64,000 nt of DNA from Marine Group III euryarchaeote CG-Epi1. GTDB taxonomy: Archaea > Thermoplasmatota > Poseidoniia > MGIII > CG-Epi1. Under the pieces are notes generated by a model, which was given only the letters and a program-made list of their open reading frames with translations, was not told the DNA's origin and ran no database searches. The DNA lies in contig MIZA01000001.1 in the NCBI GenBank assembly GCA_001875345.1, positions 67,340-131,339 of the forward strand, given 5' to 3'. Shown one piece after another: positions 49,121-61,529 of the stretch. Every line of letters begins with the position of its first letter. The stretch's first letter is position 1. The position numbers were made by a program, and so were the translations under genes.

Positions 49121-50665
49121 ATGAAAAAAATTCAAAATATCTGTATTGCTCTAGCTATTGTAGCCATATGCTTTAGTGGATGTCTTGGAGAGAATGAAGA
49201 TTCTGATAAAAATACTGCACCTGAGGCATTAATTATGATGCCTAGACAGGCTGACATTGTTGAAGCTGGAAAACCTTTCACTATAGACGGGTCCGCTTCT
49301 AAAGATGCAGACGGAGATGAATTACAATACAAATGGACACTTTCTGGACTAGGGAGCCCTATTGATTTGAGTAATAAAGTATCTGACACAGTTATCATAG
49401 ATAACGCTGGAAAAGATTTGGTACTAACTTTGCTTGTTCAAGACCCAGGAGGATTAACTAGTCAAGATATAGTTGTAATTACTGTAGAACCTGGCAATAG
49501 ACCCCCTACTGCGATAATTACAACCCCAACTAATGGAGGTGCCTATTCCGAAGGAAACGAAATTGTATTCAGCGGATTGGCAAGTAGTGACCCTGATAAT
49601 GATTTCTTGACTTATACGTGGGATCTATCGGAAGCTGGGGGACCAAGCTATACTGCATCAAAGCAGAGCAAATTTTCATTAGACTTGAGTGAAGGTCAAT
49701 ACTCGATTAGTTTAACCGTGGAAGATCCTGATGGAGAAAGCAGTACAGCTACTCACTCGTTCACTGTTACTAATTTACCGCCAGTATCAAAGATTACAAG
49801 TGACGTAAATTCCCTATTTGTGGGTGAAAACATACAACTTTCTGGAGAGGACTCGTATGATCCTGAGGGCGGAGCCTTAGATTTTCTTTGGAATTTTGGT
49901 GATAATAAAACCTCATCACTTAAATCTCCAGAATATAGTTGGAATTCTCCAGGAACGTTTACAGTATCACTTACCGTTGAAGATGGTGAGGGACAGGAAA
50001 CTACCTCAACAAAAGATATTGAGGTTAAATCCTTAGGGCCTGTTGCCAGCTTTACTTTTTCATCTGGTGAAAAGATAAGAACCGATGATAATGTAACACT
50101 GGATGCGAGCGATTCATCAGCGCTTGGAGCTCCAATCAAAGAATACAAGTGGAACTTTGGCAATGGAGATGAATTAACTACAAATGAATCTAGTGCTGAA
50201 TATTCATGGAATTTAGGAGGATACTACAATGTAACTCTTACAGTAATTGATGATGATGGAGAAACTGGAGAAGTTACTAAAATGTTGCAAGTAGTTCCAG
50301 AGGATTATGTGGATGAAGGGCAAGGAAATGAGCTAGTTGATGGAAATGAGGATACAGTGAGTTACAATCTACCAGTTCAAATTTTTGTTTCATCTCTACA
50401 GATAGAGTTCACAGATATAGGGTGTGTAGGATTAGGTGGAGCTCTAAGCTACGTTATTACACTTCAAGATTCAGACGGAAATCAAATAGCTGAAGAAAAT
50501 GGAAATGTAGCTTGTGGGGAAAGTGCAAGTTGGAACGAAATTATATCCAATGATGATAATTCAATGGTTCTAGGAGATTACCAAGTTGCTATAGAGCTAA
50601 CTAACGGAGGAACTCCAGTTCAAGCAAACTGGAATTACCGTTTTGAAATAATTTATAATTTTTAA
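49121..50665 (+). CDS. multi-PKD-domain surface lipoprotein
   Basis: MKKIQNICIALAIVAICFSGCLGENED signal/lipobox; repeated PKD motifs (SKDADGDELQYKWTLSG, SSDPDNDFLTYTWDLS, SYDPEGGALDFLWNFGD, APIKEYKWNFGNG). Confidence 0.88.
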   Translation: MKKIQNICIALAIVAICFSGCLGENEDSDKNTAPEALIMMPRQADIVEAGKPFTIDGSASKDADGDELQYKWTLSGLGSPIDLSNKVSDTVIIDNAGKDLVLTLLVQDPGGLTSQDIVVITVEPGNRPPTAIITTPTNGGAYSEGNEIVFSGLASSDPDNDFLTYTWDLSEAGGPSYTASKQSKFSLDLSEGQYSISLTVEDPDGESSTATHSFTVTNLPPVSKITSDVNSLFVGENIQLSGEDSYDPEGGALDFLWNFGDNKTSSLKSPEYSWNSPGTFTVSLTVEDGEGQETTSTKDIEVKSLGPVASFTFSSGEKIRTDDNVTLDASDSSALGAPIKEYKWNFGNGDELTTNESSAEYSWNLGGYYNVTLTVIDDDGETGEVTKMLQVVPEDYVDEGQGNELVDGNEDTVSYNLPVQIFVSSLQIEFTDIGCVGLGGALSYVITLQDSDGNQIAEENGNVACGESASWNEIISNDDNSMVLGDYQVAIELTNGGTPVQANWNYRFEIIYNF

Positions 50666-51360
50666 ACCTTAATTGAAAAAGATACTGTACTATTATTTAT
50701 AGAAAGTAAATCTTTGAGCCTAACTATTTTTGGATTAAGAGAGGAAAGTTTTGATTTCATACCGTCAACATGTCCTTCTCCTACTATTGCGACTATTCGA
50801 CTATCATGATTATTCCTCAATATTTTAACCAAATTCTTTGACATATAAGTATCTCTTCTGTCTATTAAATGAGATTTAATAGAAGGATAATTGACTGAAA
50901 ACTCCCTTAATTCTTTAGTAAAATCACCTGATACCATACTGTCTCCAAAATTTGTATCACTTCTACCTACGAAAGAAAAAATAATATCTTTAATTATTCT
51001 CCACAATTCAATCCAAGGCATATTTTTCCAAGCGTCTCTTATTGTGGCTAATATCGGTTTATCTATCAATTTTATATCTGCACCTAAAGTTCTTGCAATC
51101 TTACCTGCAACAAGCATTTCCGAACCTGGGGAACTACCGAAAGACTCACCTAAATGCTTCTGGATTCGAGATAAAATCCTCAAAAAAAAAGGACCTCCTG
51201 AACTTTGAGAATTAGTTTGTAAAGCTATCCACCTTTCCCGGTCTAATTCCAAAGCAATACAGGTCGGACTAAAGTCTCTTATGTATACTTCAAGAGGTGA
51301 TGATAAATCTATTACATGGGCAGTTCCGATTATCATTAATGAAGACATAATTAGTGTCAA
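50662..51360 (-). CDS. TraB/PrgY-domain protein
   Basis: IIGTAHV, IALELDRERW, RDTYMSKNL, IVAIVGEGHVDGM. Confidence 0.85.
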   Translation of the reverse strand: MTLIMSSLMIIGTAHVIDLSSPLEVYIRDFSPTCIALELDRERWIALQTNSQSSGGPFFLRILSRIQKHLGESFGSSPGSEMLVAGKIARTLGADIKLIDKPILATIRDAWKNMPWIELWRIIKDIIFSFVGRSDTNFGDSMVSGDFTKELREFSVNYPSIKSHLIDRRDTYMSKNLVKILRNNHDSRIVAIVGEGHVDGMKSKLSSLNPKIVRLKDLLSINNSTVSFSIKV

Positions 51361-51402
51361 TTATGTAGAGACATATTAAATAACAATGCTCATTAGTAAT
51401 TT

Positions 51403-51603
51403 ATGTTCAGTTCAAAGGAAGATCCTGATGCACCTTCGAAATGTCCCTACTGCAATAAAGATATTGGAGTAGACGGTAATACTTACAGATTTCAAGTCGT
51501 AGATTTTACTGCTGAAACCTCAGGAAATCAGAGAAATGCGGGAAGAGTTATTGCAGTATCTTGTTCAAATTGCAAAAAAGTCTTAGGATTTGTGAATCAA
51601 TAA
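51403..51603 (+). CDS. small zinc-ribbon protein
   Basis: 66 aa with CPYC ... CSNC pairs. Confidence 0.65.
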   Translation: MFSSKEDPDAPSKCPYCNKDIGVDGNTYRFQVVDFTAETSGNQRNAGRVIAVSCSNCKKVLGFVNQ

Positions 51604-51605
51604 AA

Positions 51606-52517
51606 TTATCTCAAAAATATAATTAAAAACATCAAAGTTGCTGCGGCTTCAAAAGTTGCCAGAATTATGGAACCCTTTGCAACTGTATTGTATGTAGGCT
51701 GAGGGGAAATTGGCAAATAGATGTAATGAACTAAGATTTCTAGTATTAAGAGCCACCCAGTCCAGATGAATAATTCATAGTTCCAAGGGAAAATTTCAAA
51801 GTAGCCTGAAAATAATAGAAGAAATACTCCACAAATTGTAAAGAACCACGATAATTTCATAGTAAACTCTGCACCAAATTTAGTTGCAAATGTTTCTATT
51901 CCGAAACTTCTGTCAAACTCCACATCAATTGCCATAGTTGGACAGTAAAGTGCTAAAAGATAACAAATAGTAGATAAGAAAAAAAGTCTTGGAAAATCAA
52001 GAAGAGGCTGCTCTATTGACCATGCAGCTAAAGGAATTAGAAAACCTAAACTGATTCCGTTACTCAGCAAGTCTAAGCCAGGTCGGGACTTAAATCTAAA
52101 AGGTTCCATATTATAAACAAAAGATATAGCAGTTAAACCCAATATGCAATATACAAACTCTAAGTTGTACCTTAATGATAATAATACGCAAGATATTTGC
52201 AAAAACCAGAACAAAATCCAAGATTGCTTTAAACTAACTGTACCACGAACAAGTAAACTAAATTCTTTTCGAGGATTTTTCTTATCTAAGTCAATATCAC
52301 AAATATGATTCAAAACAAAAGTGGAAGAAGTAAGTAGAGCTATTATCAGAAATCCATAAAATAAATCAAAACTGTATAATTCTCTAGAAGAAATTACATA
52401 ACCAATGAAAAAAGGAGTAAAACCAACCATCCAAAACTCAAACCCAATGAATCTTAGCCAAGTAAGTCTTGTAAATATTTTATTATTAATTAGACGTTCA
52501 AAAGTTAAATTTGCCAT
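51606..52517 (-). CDS. UbiA-family prenyltransferase
   Basis: Polytopic; NHICDIDLDKKNP first Asp-rich motif and AIDVEFDRSFGIETFATKFG second motif. Confidence 0.85.
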   Translation of the reverse strand: MANLTFERLINNKIFTRLTWLRFIGFEFWMVGFTPFFIGYVISSRELYSFDLFYGFLIIALLTSSTFVLNHICDIDLDKKNPRKEFSLLVRGTVSLKQSWILFWFLQISCVLLSLRYNLEFVYCILGLTAISFVYNMEPFRFKSRPGLDLLSNGISLGFLIPLAAWSIEQPLLDFPRLFFLSTICYLLALYCPTMAIDVEFDRSFGIETFATKFGAEFTMKLSWFFTICGVFLLLFSGYFEIFPWNYELFIWTGWLLILEILVHYIYLPISPQPTYNTVAKGSIILATFEAAATLMFLIIFLR

Positions 52518-52574
52518 TTTTGTATATTTGTGTTAGGAGCCCAACCTTAATATCTTTAGGCTGTATAATAAAAT

Positions 52575-55609
<3,035 letters not shown>

Positions 55610-55641
55610 TGTACCTCACAAATACTCAATATATTTGCAAT

Positions 55642-56205
55642 TTACAGCGTTTTCCGACCTGGACGCCAACCAGCAGGACAAGACTTCCCAGATTGCAGTG
55701 CTTGTAACGTTCTTACTGTTTCATCAACACTGCGCCCAATCCAAGCTGGATTTACTGCCATTGACATCAAAATTCCTTCATCATTGATTATGAAAGTTCC
55801 CCTTAATGCTTGGCCTAAAGAACGCTGAAGAACTCCATAAGAAGTAGAAATTCTAAGAGAGGGATCAGCCATTAAAGGATATGATAATTTATCAATTCCT
55901 CCTTTTGTTCGTGGCTTTTCCATCCAAGCCTTATGTGAGTTTTTTGAATCTGTAGAACATCCTATCAAAACGCAATTGGCCCTTTCAAAATCCTTTATCC
56001 TACGATTAAATGAGTGAATTTCAGTAGGGCATAAATCAGAAAAATCTCTTGCATAGAAAAAAATAACTGCCCACTTTTTTTCTTCAATTATTTTATTTAG
56101 AGAAATTTTGTCAAAGAATATTTGTTTTTTACGAGAATCAAATCTTACAACATCAGCTTCAAAGAGTGGAGCTGGTTTACCTAATCTGGGGAATGAATTT
56201 GACAA
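55642..56205 (-). CDS. peroxiredoxin (AhpC/TSA, 2-Cys type)
   Basis: VIFFYARDFSDLCPTEIHSF peroxidatic Cys motif and C-terminal SGKSCPAGWRPG resolving-Cys motif. Confidence 0.92.
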   Translation of the reverse strand: MSNSFPRLGKPAPLFEADVVRFDSRKKQIFFDKISLNKIIEEKKWAVIFFYARDFSDLCPTEIHSFNRRIKDFERANCVLIGCSTDSKNSHKAWMEKPRTKGGIDKLSYPLMADPSLRISTSYGVLQRSLGQALRGTFIINDEGILMSMAVNPAWIGRSVDETVRTLQALQSGKSCPAGWRPGRKTL

Positions 56206-56302
56206 AAATACGACCTCAGGAATAACATTTGAACAAAATGTATAAAGTTATGCCCAAAAATACGAACCTATAGTTCTAAATTTAATTAATTATCGGAAAA
56301 AA

Positions 56303-57364
56303 TTAATCAAAAAAAGCTTTTATTGAGGAAATTACTTCAAAAACATCTGAATCTGAAAGGGCTGGATGTACTGGTAAACTCAACACTTCTTTAACCAAAA
56401 TTTCCGCATTAGGGCAACTTGATTGGTACTCTTTCATGGAAGGGTAGGTATACAGTAAGCTAGGATAATATATTCCAGTATTTATCTTTCTTTCCAATAA
56501 AAATTCTCTTAATTCATCCCTCTTATCAGAACGAATAGTATATTGATGAAAAACATGTCCTCTCCTATTTTTTGGAGTAATCACTAAGTCTGAAAGTTCA
56601 GAATTATATCTTTCAGCTATTTCTCTGCGTCTAGCATTAAAATTTGGTAACTTTTTAAGTTGCTCACGTCCAATTGCTGCTGAAATATCAGTCATACGAT
56701 AATTATATCCAAACTCAGTATGCTGATATTGTGCAGACATACCGTGCGCACGAATTATTTTACATTTATTAGCAAAATCTTCATCATTTGTTGTTATGAT
56801 TCCACCTTCTGAGGTAGTCATATTTTTTGTTGGATAAAAACTAAACCAACCGGCTTTTCCAAAGCTGCCGGCATTTCCATCCCAAGAATTTGCACAATGA
56901 GCCTGAGCTGAATCTTCAATTAAAAGCAAATTATTTCTTTTAGTAATTTCCATAAATGAGGGCATATCTGCCAACTCTCCGTAAAGGTGAACTGGATGAA
57001 TGGCTTTTGTTTTATCCGTAATTGCAGCTTCAACTTTACTAGGATCTAGACAAAAACCGTCTTCTTCAACATCTACAAAAACAGGTTTGGCCCCAGCCAT
57101 TATGACTACTGAGGCTGTGGCAAAAAAAGTAAAAGGAGTTGTGATTACTTCATCACCAGGCCCTATGCCGCTTGCTAACATTACTAGATGGCCAGCTGTT
57201 GTTCCGTTACACGCTGCTACTGCATATTTGACTCCACAAAGCTTTGCAAATTCTTTTTCAAATTTAGCTACTTCCGGACCTTGTGCAATAATGCCTGAAC
57301 GTAAAACTCTATCCACTGCCTCTCTCTCTTCTTTACCTATCTGTGGACTAGCTATCTGAATCAT
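56303..57364 (-). CDS. DegT/DnrJ/EryC1/StrS-family sugar aminotransferase
   Basis: [66 protein letters not shown]. Confidence 0.95.
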   Translation of the reverse strand: [353 protein letters not shown]

Positions 57365-57421
57365 ATCTTCTTAGTCACAAGTAGGTATTAAAAGCAAGAC
57401 CCAATGAAGATATGAGATTAT

Positions 57422-58039
57422 ATGTTTGAAAATACAAATTGGAAAGCTGTAAGCGCCGAAATAATGGGAACTTTTTTCTTAGTTTTTTTCGGAGTTTCAT
57501 CGTTAACAAATAATGCAGGCGTTGTAAGTGAAGGCGATGGAACATTACATATTTTAATTGGATTAACTACTCTTACTTTGACTCTTTTTGTTCTAGTACA
57601 TATTCTTGGACCTGTCTCTGGATGTCATCTTAATCCAGTAATAACTATTCCAACGTATCTTTCAGATAAAATGGATAGAGATACTACTGTTGCTTACATT
57701 GGAGGTCAGATTATTGGTGCATGTCTTGGATTTTATTTGTTTGATTTAATTAATCCTGGAACAAGTAATTCTATTCTAGATGGAGATTCAGCATTATTAT
57801 TGGCTGCAATGGTAGGAACAACATTCTTTGTAACTTCTCTTTTAACTTCACAAGATCCTGGCTCAATAGCTGCAACGCTGTTCATTGTTTCAAGTACTGC
57901 ATTTGGGGATGTTAATCCCGGTGTTTCACTAGGCAATATGATAGCTACTGATGTAGAATTCATGTTCTTTGGAATTGTTGGGTCTTTAATTGGATGTATT
58001 GTTGGCTGGGGAATTAAAGAAAATATTATTGATCAGTAA
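57422..58039 (+). CDS. divergent aquaporin/MIP-family channel
   Basis: Six hydrophobic segments; AEIMGTFFLVFFGV, GPVSGCHLNPVIT (NPA-1 position), GDVNPGVSLGNMI (NPA-2 position). Confidence 0.85.
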   Translation: MFENTNWKAVSAEIMGTFFLVFFGVSSLTNNAGVVSEGDGTLHILIGLTTLTLTLFVLVHILGPVSGCHLNPVITIPTYLSDKMDRDTTVAYIGGQIIGACLGFYLFDLINPGTSNSILDGDSALLLAAMVGTTFFVTSLLTSQDPGSIAATLFIVSSTAFGDVNPGVSLGNMIATDVEFMFFGIVGSLIGCIVGWGIKENIIDQ

Positions 58040-58450
58040 TTACAGAAGCTGTGTGACTTCTTCTACTGAACGGAGTTCTTGGAAGTAAATTTGTTCAATA
58101 GAGTCGTACATTTCTTCATCATCTTTAATCAAAGCGAGAACTTGTTCATATCCTTCAGCAGCTTTTTGCTCCGTTTTTAGAGATTCTTCCAGCATTACCT
58201 TGTAATCTGTTGTGTGAACTATCTCTGTTGGATCTCTGTCCGTAACTGCAGTACCTCCGAGTTTAACAATTGCAGATCTAACCATTTCAGCATGAGTATG
58301 AGATTCAGTGGCTTCTTCATCAAAGAAAGGTTTGAGATGTAGTCTGTGAATTCCCTTAACATACGCGGAATAATGCGAATAAAGGGCAGCTGCACGTAAT
58401 TCCCAGCCTAGCCCACCGTTCAACTTTTCTATTAATTCAGTGCTTGACAT
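58040..58450 (-). CDS. ferritin-like / bacterioferritin-type protein
   Basis: ELRAAALYSHYSAYVKG..., FFDEEATESHTHAEMVRSAIVKLGG, TEQKAAEGYEQVLAL. Confidence 0.8.
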   Translation of the reverse strand: MSSTELIEKLNGGLGWELRAAALYSHYSAYVKGIHRLHLKPFFDEEATESHTHAEMVRSAIVKLGGTAVTDRDPTEIVHTTDYKVMLEESLKTEQKAAEGYEQVLALIKDDEEMYDSIEQIYFQELRSVEEVTQLL

Positions 58451-58509
58451 AGATTAACATTGATGGTTGGGATAAAAAAACTTAGCCAATGCCCAAAAAG
58501 AATATTGCT

Positions 58510-58971
58510 TCACCGCGGTTGAACTGGTAAAATGGCAGTTCGCGTCATAATTATCTTTTGCTTGATATTATCATCAAGACTAATATCAATATCCTTAGCT
58601 AAAGTAGAAAAATCATAATTTTTAATTGAAATAACTGAATCATCTTCGGAAATAATTTCTGATAAATCTGGAGAAGGCTCGCCAAAATAGACCCACCCTA
58701 CAGCTTTTGTATCTTTATTAATTCCGGCCAATTTTAATGCTTTTGATATTTGCCTGAGTGAAGTTAAGTATAGTAAAACTTCTGTAGATTTATCTTTTGA
58801 TAGATTAAAACCATTATCGTGAGATGATAGAGAAAGAGTTGCAGCTTGATACAAATGTTCAATTCCGCAAACACTTTTTGAGTCTACAATGGTTAAATTT
58901 GAAGTTACAAAAGATAAAATTTTATCCAAATCATTCGTTCTCAAATTACCGCAGCCTACAGTTAATTTCAC
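58510..58971 (-). CDS. cgi121: KEOPS complex subunit Cgi121
   Basis: VDSKSVCGIEHLYQAATLSLSS...STEVLLYLTSLRQISKALKLAGINKDTKAVGWVYFG. Confidence 0.82.
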   Translation of the reverse strand: MKLTVGCGNLRTNDLDKILSFVTSNLTIVDSKSVCGIEHLYQAATLSLSSHDNGFNLSKDKSTEVLLYLTSLRQISKALKLAGINKDTKAVGWVYFGEPSPDLSEIISEDDSVISIKNYDFSTLAKDIDISLDDNIKQKIIMTRTAILPVQPR

Positions 58972-59033
58972 AAAATCTAATCGACAGAGGAGATTATATA
59001 ATAGGTAGCGCGGTCTGAAACATAGAGTTTAGT

Positions 59034-59738
59034 ATGAGCGCTGAGTTAGAAGAACAAATTGCACAGCTTGAAAACAGCTTGGGTCAAGAACAACAGAGAC
59101 TTGAAAAGTTATGGGATGCTTATGAACAACAGGAAAAAGATTTGAATGCATCTTTGGACAGAATTAATTACTTAGAATCTGATATTGAAACCAGGCAAAC
59201 AATGATAACTTCTTTACAAGAATTACTTACTGAAAGAGATGCAAAGCTCCGCGACCTTGAAATTCAGAGACAAAGGCAAAGTAAAATTGCTGCCGAATAT
59301 GAACCTAAGATTAAAGAAATGCAAGGAATAATAGAAGATCAAACCGAAAAATATGAACGATTATTATCCATTACTCAGGAAATGGAAGATGAACTTGATT
59401 TAGCAAGACAATCTTTGCATGCAAGAGATGGTTGGTTTAACGCCAACATTAGTAGTTTAGAATCAGTTTCTGAAATTATTAAAGAATGGAGAAACATACA
59501 AGGTGGAAAATTCCCTGAAGTTAAGGAATCAAGTGGACCTGGTGGAGGAAAAAGTGCATTCGTTTCTTCTGTTGCAAAAATAAAAGGTTTAGGAGCTGTA
59601 AAAGCTGAAAATCTATATGATGCTGGATTCCATACTGTTAATGATTTGAAAAGTGCATCTACAGAAGATATTGCAAGTGTAGTTGGATTTACAAATCTAA
59701 GCGCAAGTAAAGTAGTAAAAGGCGCTAAAGAACTTTAG
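59034..59738 (+). CDS. coiled-coil protein with C-terminal helix-hairpin-helix domain
   Basis: About 140 residues of heptad-rich coiled coil then VAKIKGLGAVKAENLYDAGFHTVNDLKSASTEDIASVVGFTNLSASKVVKGA (HhH). Confidence 0.82.
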   Translation: MSAELEEQIAQLENSLGQEQQRLEKLWDAYEQQEKDLNASLDRINYLESDIETRQTMITSLQELLTERDAKLRDLEIQRQRQSKIAAEYEPKIKEMQGIIEDQTEKYERLLSITQEMEDELDLARQSLHARDGWFNANISSLESVSEIIKEWRNIQGGKFPEVKESSGPGGGKSAFVSSVAKIKGLGAVKAENLYDAGFHTVNDLKSASTEDIASVVGFTNLSASKVVKGAKEL

Positions 59739-60271
59739 ATTAGTAGAAAATTAGTAATTATTTCCTGATTTCTTACCTCTGGATGAAAAGAGACTCCAAA
59801 AACATTAATCTTTTTGTGGGATATCATTTGTATTGTATTTTCACTTTTAGCTAGAACATTGAAAGAAGTGACTTCATCTACCGAAAAATTATGCATATTA
59901 TATGCCTGAAAATTTCCACTTGCTAAGGGATTCTTAATCTGTGTCTCAACATTTATCATGCCTATTTCTTCTTGAACTATAATTTCCTCATCAAACATGC
60001 TGCATATTATTTGAAAGCCTGAACATATCCCCAATATCTCTTTTCCGTGATTTTTTAATCTATTAAAATCGAATAAATAATTCAAATAATCATTATCTTG
60101 AAGAGAGGTTCCACAAATTATTACCTTATCATATATTTGAAAATCCAAAGTTTCTAAGTTTCTGTAGTTAATAATATCATAATCAAAAGATTTAATTATT
60201 TCAATAATTGGCTTAACAAATTCATATTCACTCAATTTCTCTTTGCAAGTTGATATTAACAATATTTTCAT
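59735..60271 (-). CDS. class I glutamine amidotransferase (GATase) domain protein
   Basis: Nucleophile elbow ILGICSGFQII and FHPEV His-x-Glu: intact Cys-His-Glu triad; ATGA overlap with Dph6-like gene. Confidence 0.85.
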   Translation of the reverse strand: MKILLISTCKEKLSEYEFVKPIIEIIKSFDYDIINYRNLETLDFQIYDKVIICGTSLQDNDYLNYLFDFNRLKNHGKEILGICSGFQIICSMFDEEIIVQEEIGMINVETQIKNPLASGNFQAYNMHNFSVDEVTSFNVLAKSENTIQMISHKKINVFGVSFHPEVRNQEIITNFLLI

Positions 60272-60942
60272 TTGAGTTTAGCCTCTTTTATTTCTAGACG
60301 ACCTGAAAAATTAGAATAGTGAATTTTTGAAGATAGTACCTCTAACTTTTTTGAAAACATAGGTGCATTAATTACTAAAGATTCAAATTCTCCTCCTTCA
60401 CCAGCAGGATTAATTCTATACTTTTTTGAATATAATAATAACTCATTAATTGTAGAAGAATCAATCTCTTTTCCCAACCAGGATTCATCAAATGGTTCCG
60501 CTGCGATTCCTGTAATAATTGAACTAATATTGTAAGTTTTAAGTTTCTCTAATAATTTTTCTTGAGATAATTGCCATATTGGATTGAAGCACCATAAATC
60601 CAATCTATTGCAAATCTTTTGTATTCTCGTTGATTGGTATGTTGATGCTAATGCTCCTGTAACTATTCCTTCAATTGAGTATTCTTTTTTTGCCTTTTTG
60701 ATTAAAGTAATTAAATCGTCTAATTCATCGTCTTGAATCCCTTCAGTTTCTTGAATAACTTGTGGAATACCCAGAGATTCTGCTTGTAATTTTGTCCATG
60801 TAATTGCTGGAGTGTGAAACATCCAGCTGTCTTGGTTTGAAGAGTTAATTGTTAGCAAACATGATATTTCGTGGTCTTCTGAAGCTAAATGCATTGCAAG
60901 ATATGAATCCTTGCCGCCTGAGAATAATATTCCTAATTTCAT
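60268..60942 (-). CDS. dph6: diphthine-ammonia ligase (Dph6-family N-type ATP pyrophosphatase)
   Basis: LFSGGKDSYLAMHLA PP-loop, GIVTGALASTYQSTRIQKICNRLDLWCFNPIWQ, EPFDESWLGKEID, NPAGEGGEFESLV. Confidence 0.9.
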   Translation of the reverse strand: MKLGILFSGGKDSYLAMHLASEDHEISCLLTINSSNQDSWMFHTPAITWTKLQAESLGIPQVIQETEGIQDDELDDLITLIKKAKKEYSIEGIVTGALASTYQSTRIQKICNRLDLWCFNPIWQLSQEKLLEKLKTYNISSIITGIAAEPFDESWLGKEIDSSTINELLLYSKKYRINPAGEGGEFESLVINAPMFSKKLEVLSSKIHYSNFSGRLEIKEAKLK

Positions 60943-61529
60943 CGACGTTTCCGCTTAGCTATCAAGTATACTTCGCTAGATTGTTTACGTGATGCTTCAG
61001 GCGATAATGTTCTTACAGAACCAAATTCATCAATTACTGCCTTTCTGTATTCTTGGAAATCTGCACCTTCAAAAACCTTGACAACAAATGCTGAAGCTTT
61101 CCTTTCGGCCGCAATCTCTAACGCTAATGATGATAATTCAACCGAACGCGCTTGATCTACCGAATAATTTCCTGATAAATTAGGGCTCATATCTGATATC
61201 ACTACATCTGCCTTGGGCATCAATTCCTGTAATTGCTCTCTTGTCTCCGACTCACGTAAATCTCCCTGGATGAAAATAGCACCAGCCAACGGCAATATAT
61301 GTTGTAAATCCACTCCAACAAGTTTGCCTTCTTCTCCTATAAATTCTAATGCAACCTGTGACCAGCCACCAGGTGCGGCTCCTAAATCTAAAACTTTATC
61401 CCCATTCTTAAAAATCTTACTTCTCTTTTGTATATCTTTCAACTTATAAGTTGATCTTGCCCTATAGCCCTCACGACGAGCTTTCCGTTGAAAAGCGTCA
61501 CTCCGGCCCTGACGGCCTTGTCCTGGCAT
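60939..61529 (-). CDS. rlmE: 23S rRNA 2'-O-methyltransferase (RrmJ/FtsJ family)
   Basis: YRARSTYKLKDIQKRSKIFKNGDKVLDLGAAPGGWSQVA, VISDMSPNLSGNYSVDQARSVEL, KVFEGADFQEY. Confidence 0.95.
   Translation of the reverse strand: MPGQGRQGRSDAFQRKARREGYRARSTYKLKDIQKRSKIFKNGDKVLDLGAAPGGWSQVALEFIGEEGKLVGVDLQHILPLAGAIFIQGDLRESETREQLQELMPKADVVISDMSPNLSGNYSVDQARSVELSSLALEIAAERKASAFVVKVFEGADFQEYRKAVIDEFGSVRTLSPEASRKQSSEVYLIAKRKRR

Noticed and set aside
56255-56275. Weak inverted repeat GAAC-CTATA-GTTC between peroxiredoxin and DegT genes
   Set aside because: Only 4-bp arms in AT-rich DNA; expected by chance, and resemblance to the topA palindrome core (CTATAG) is too short.
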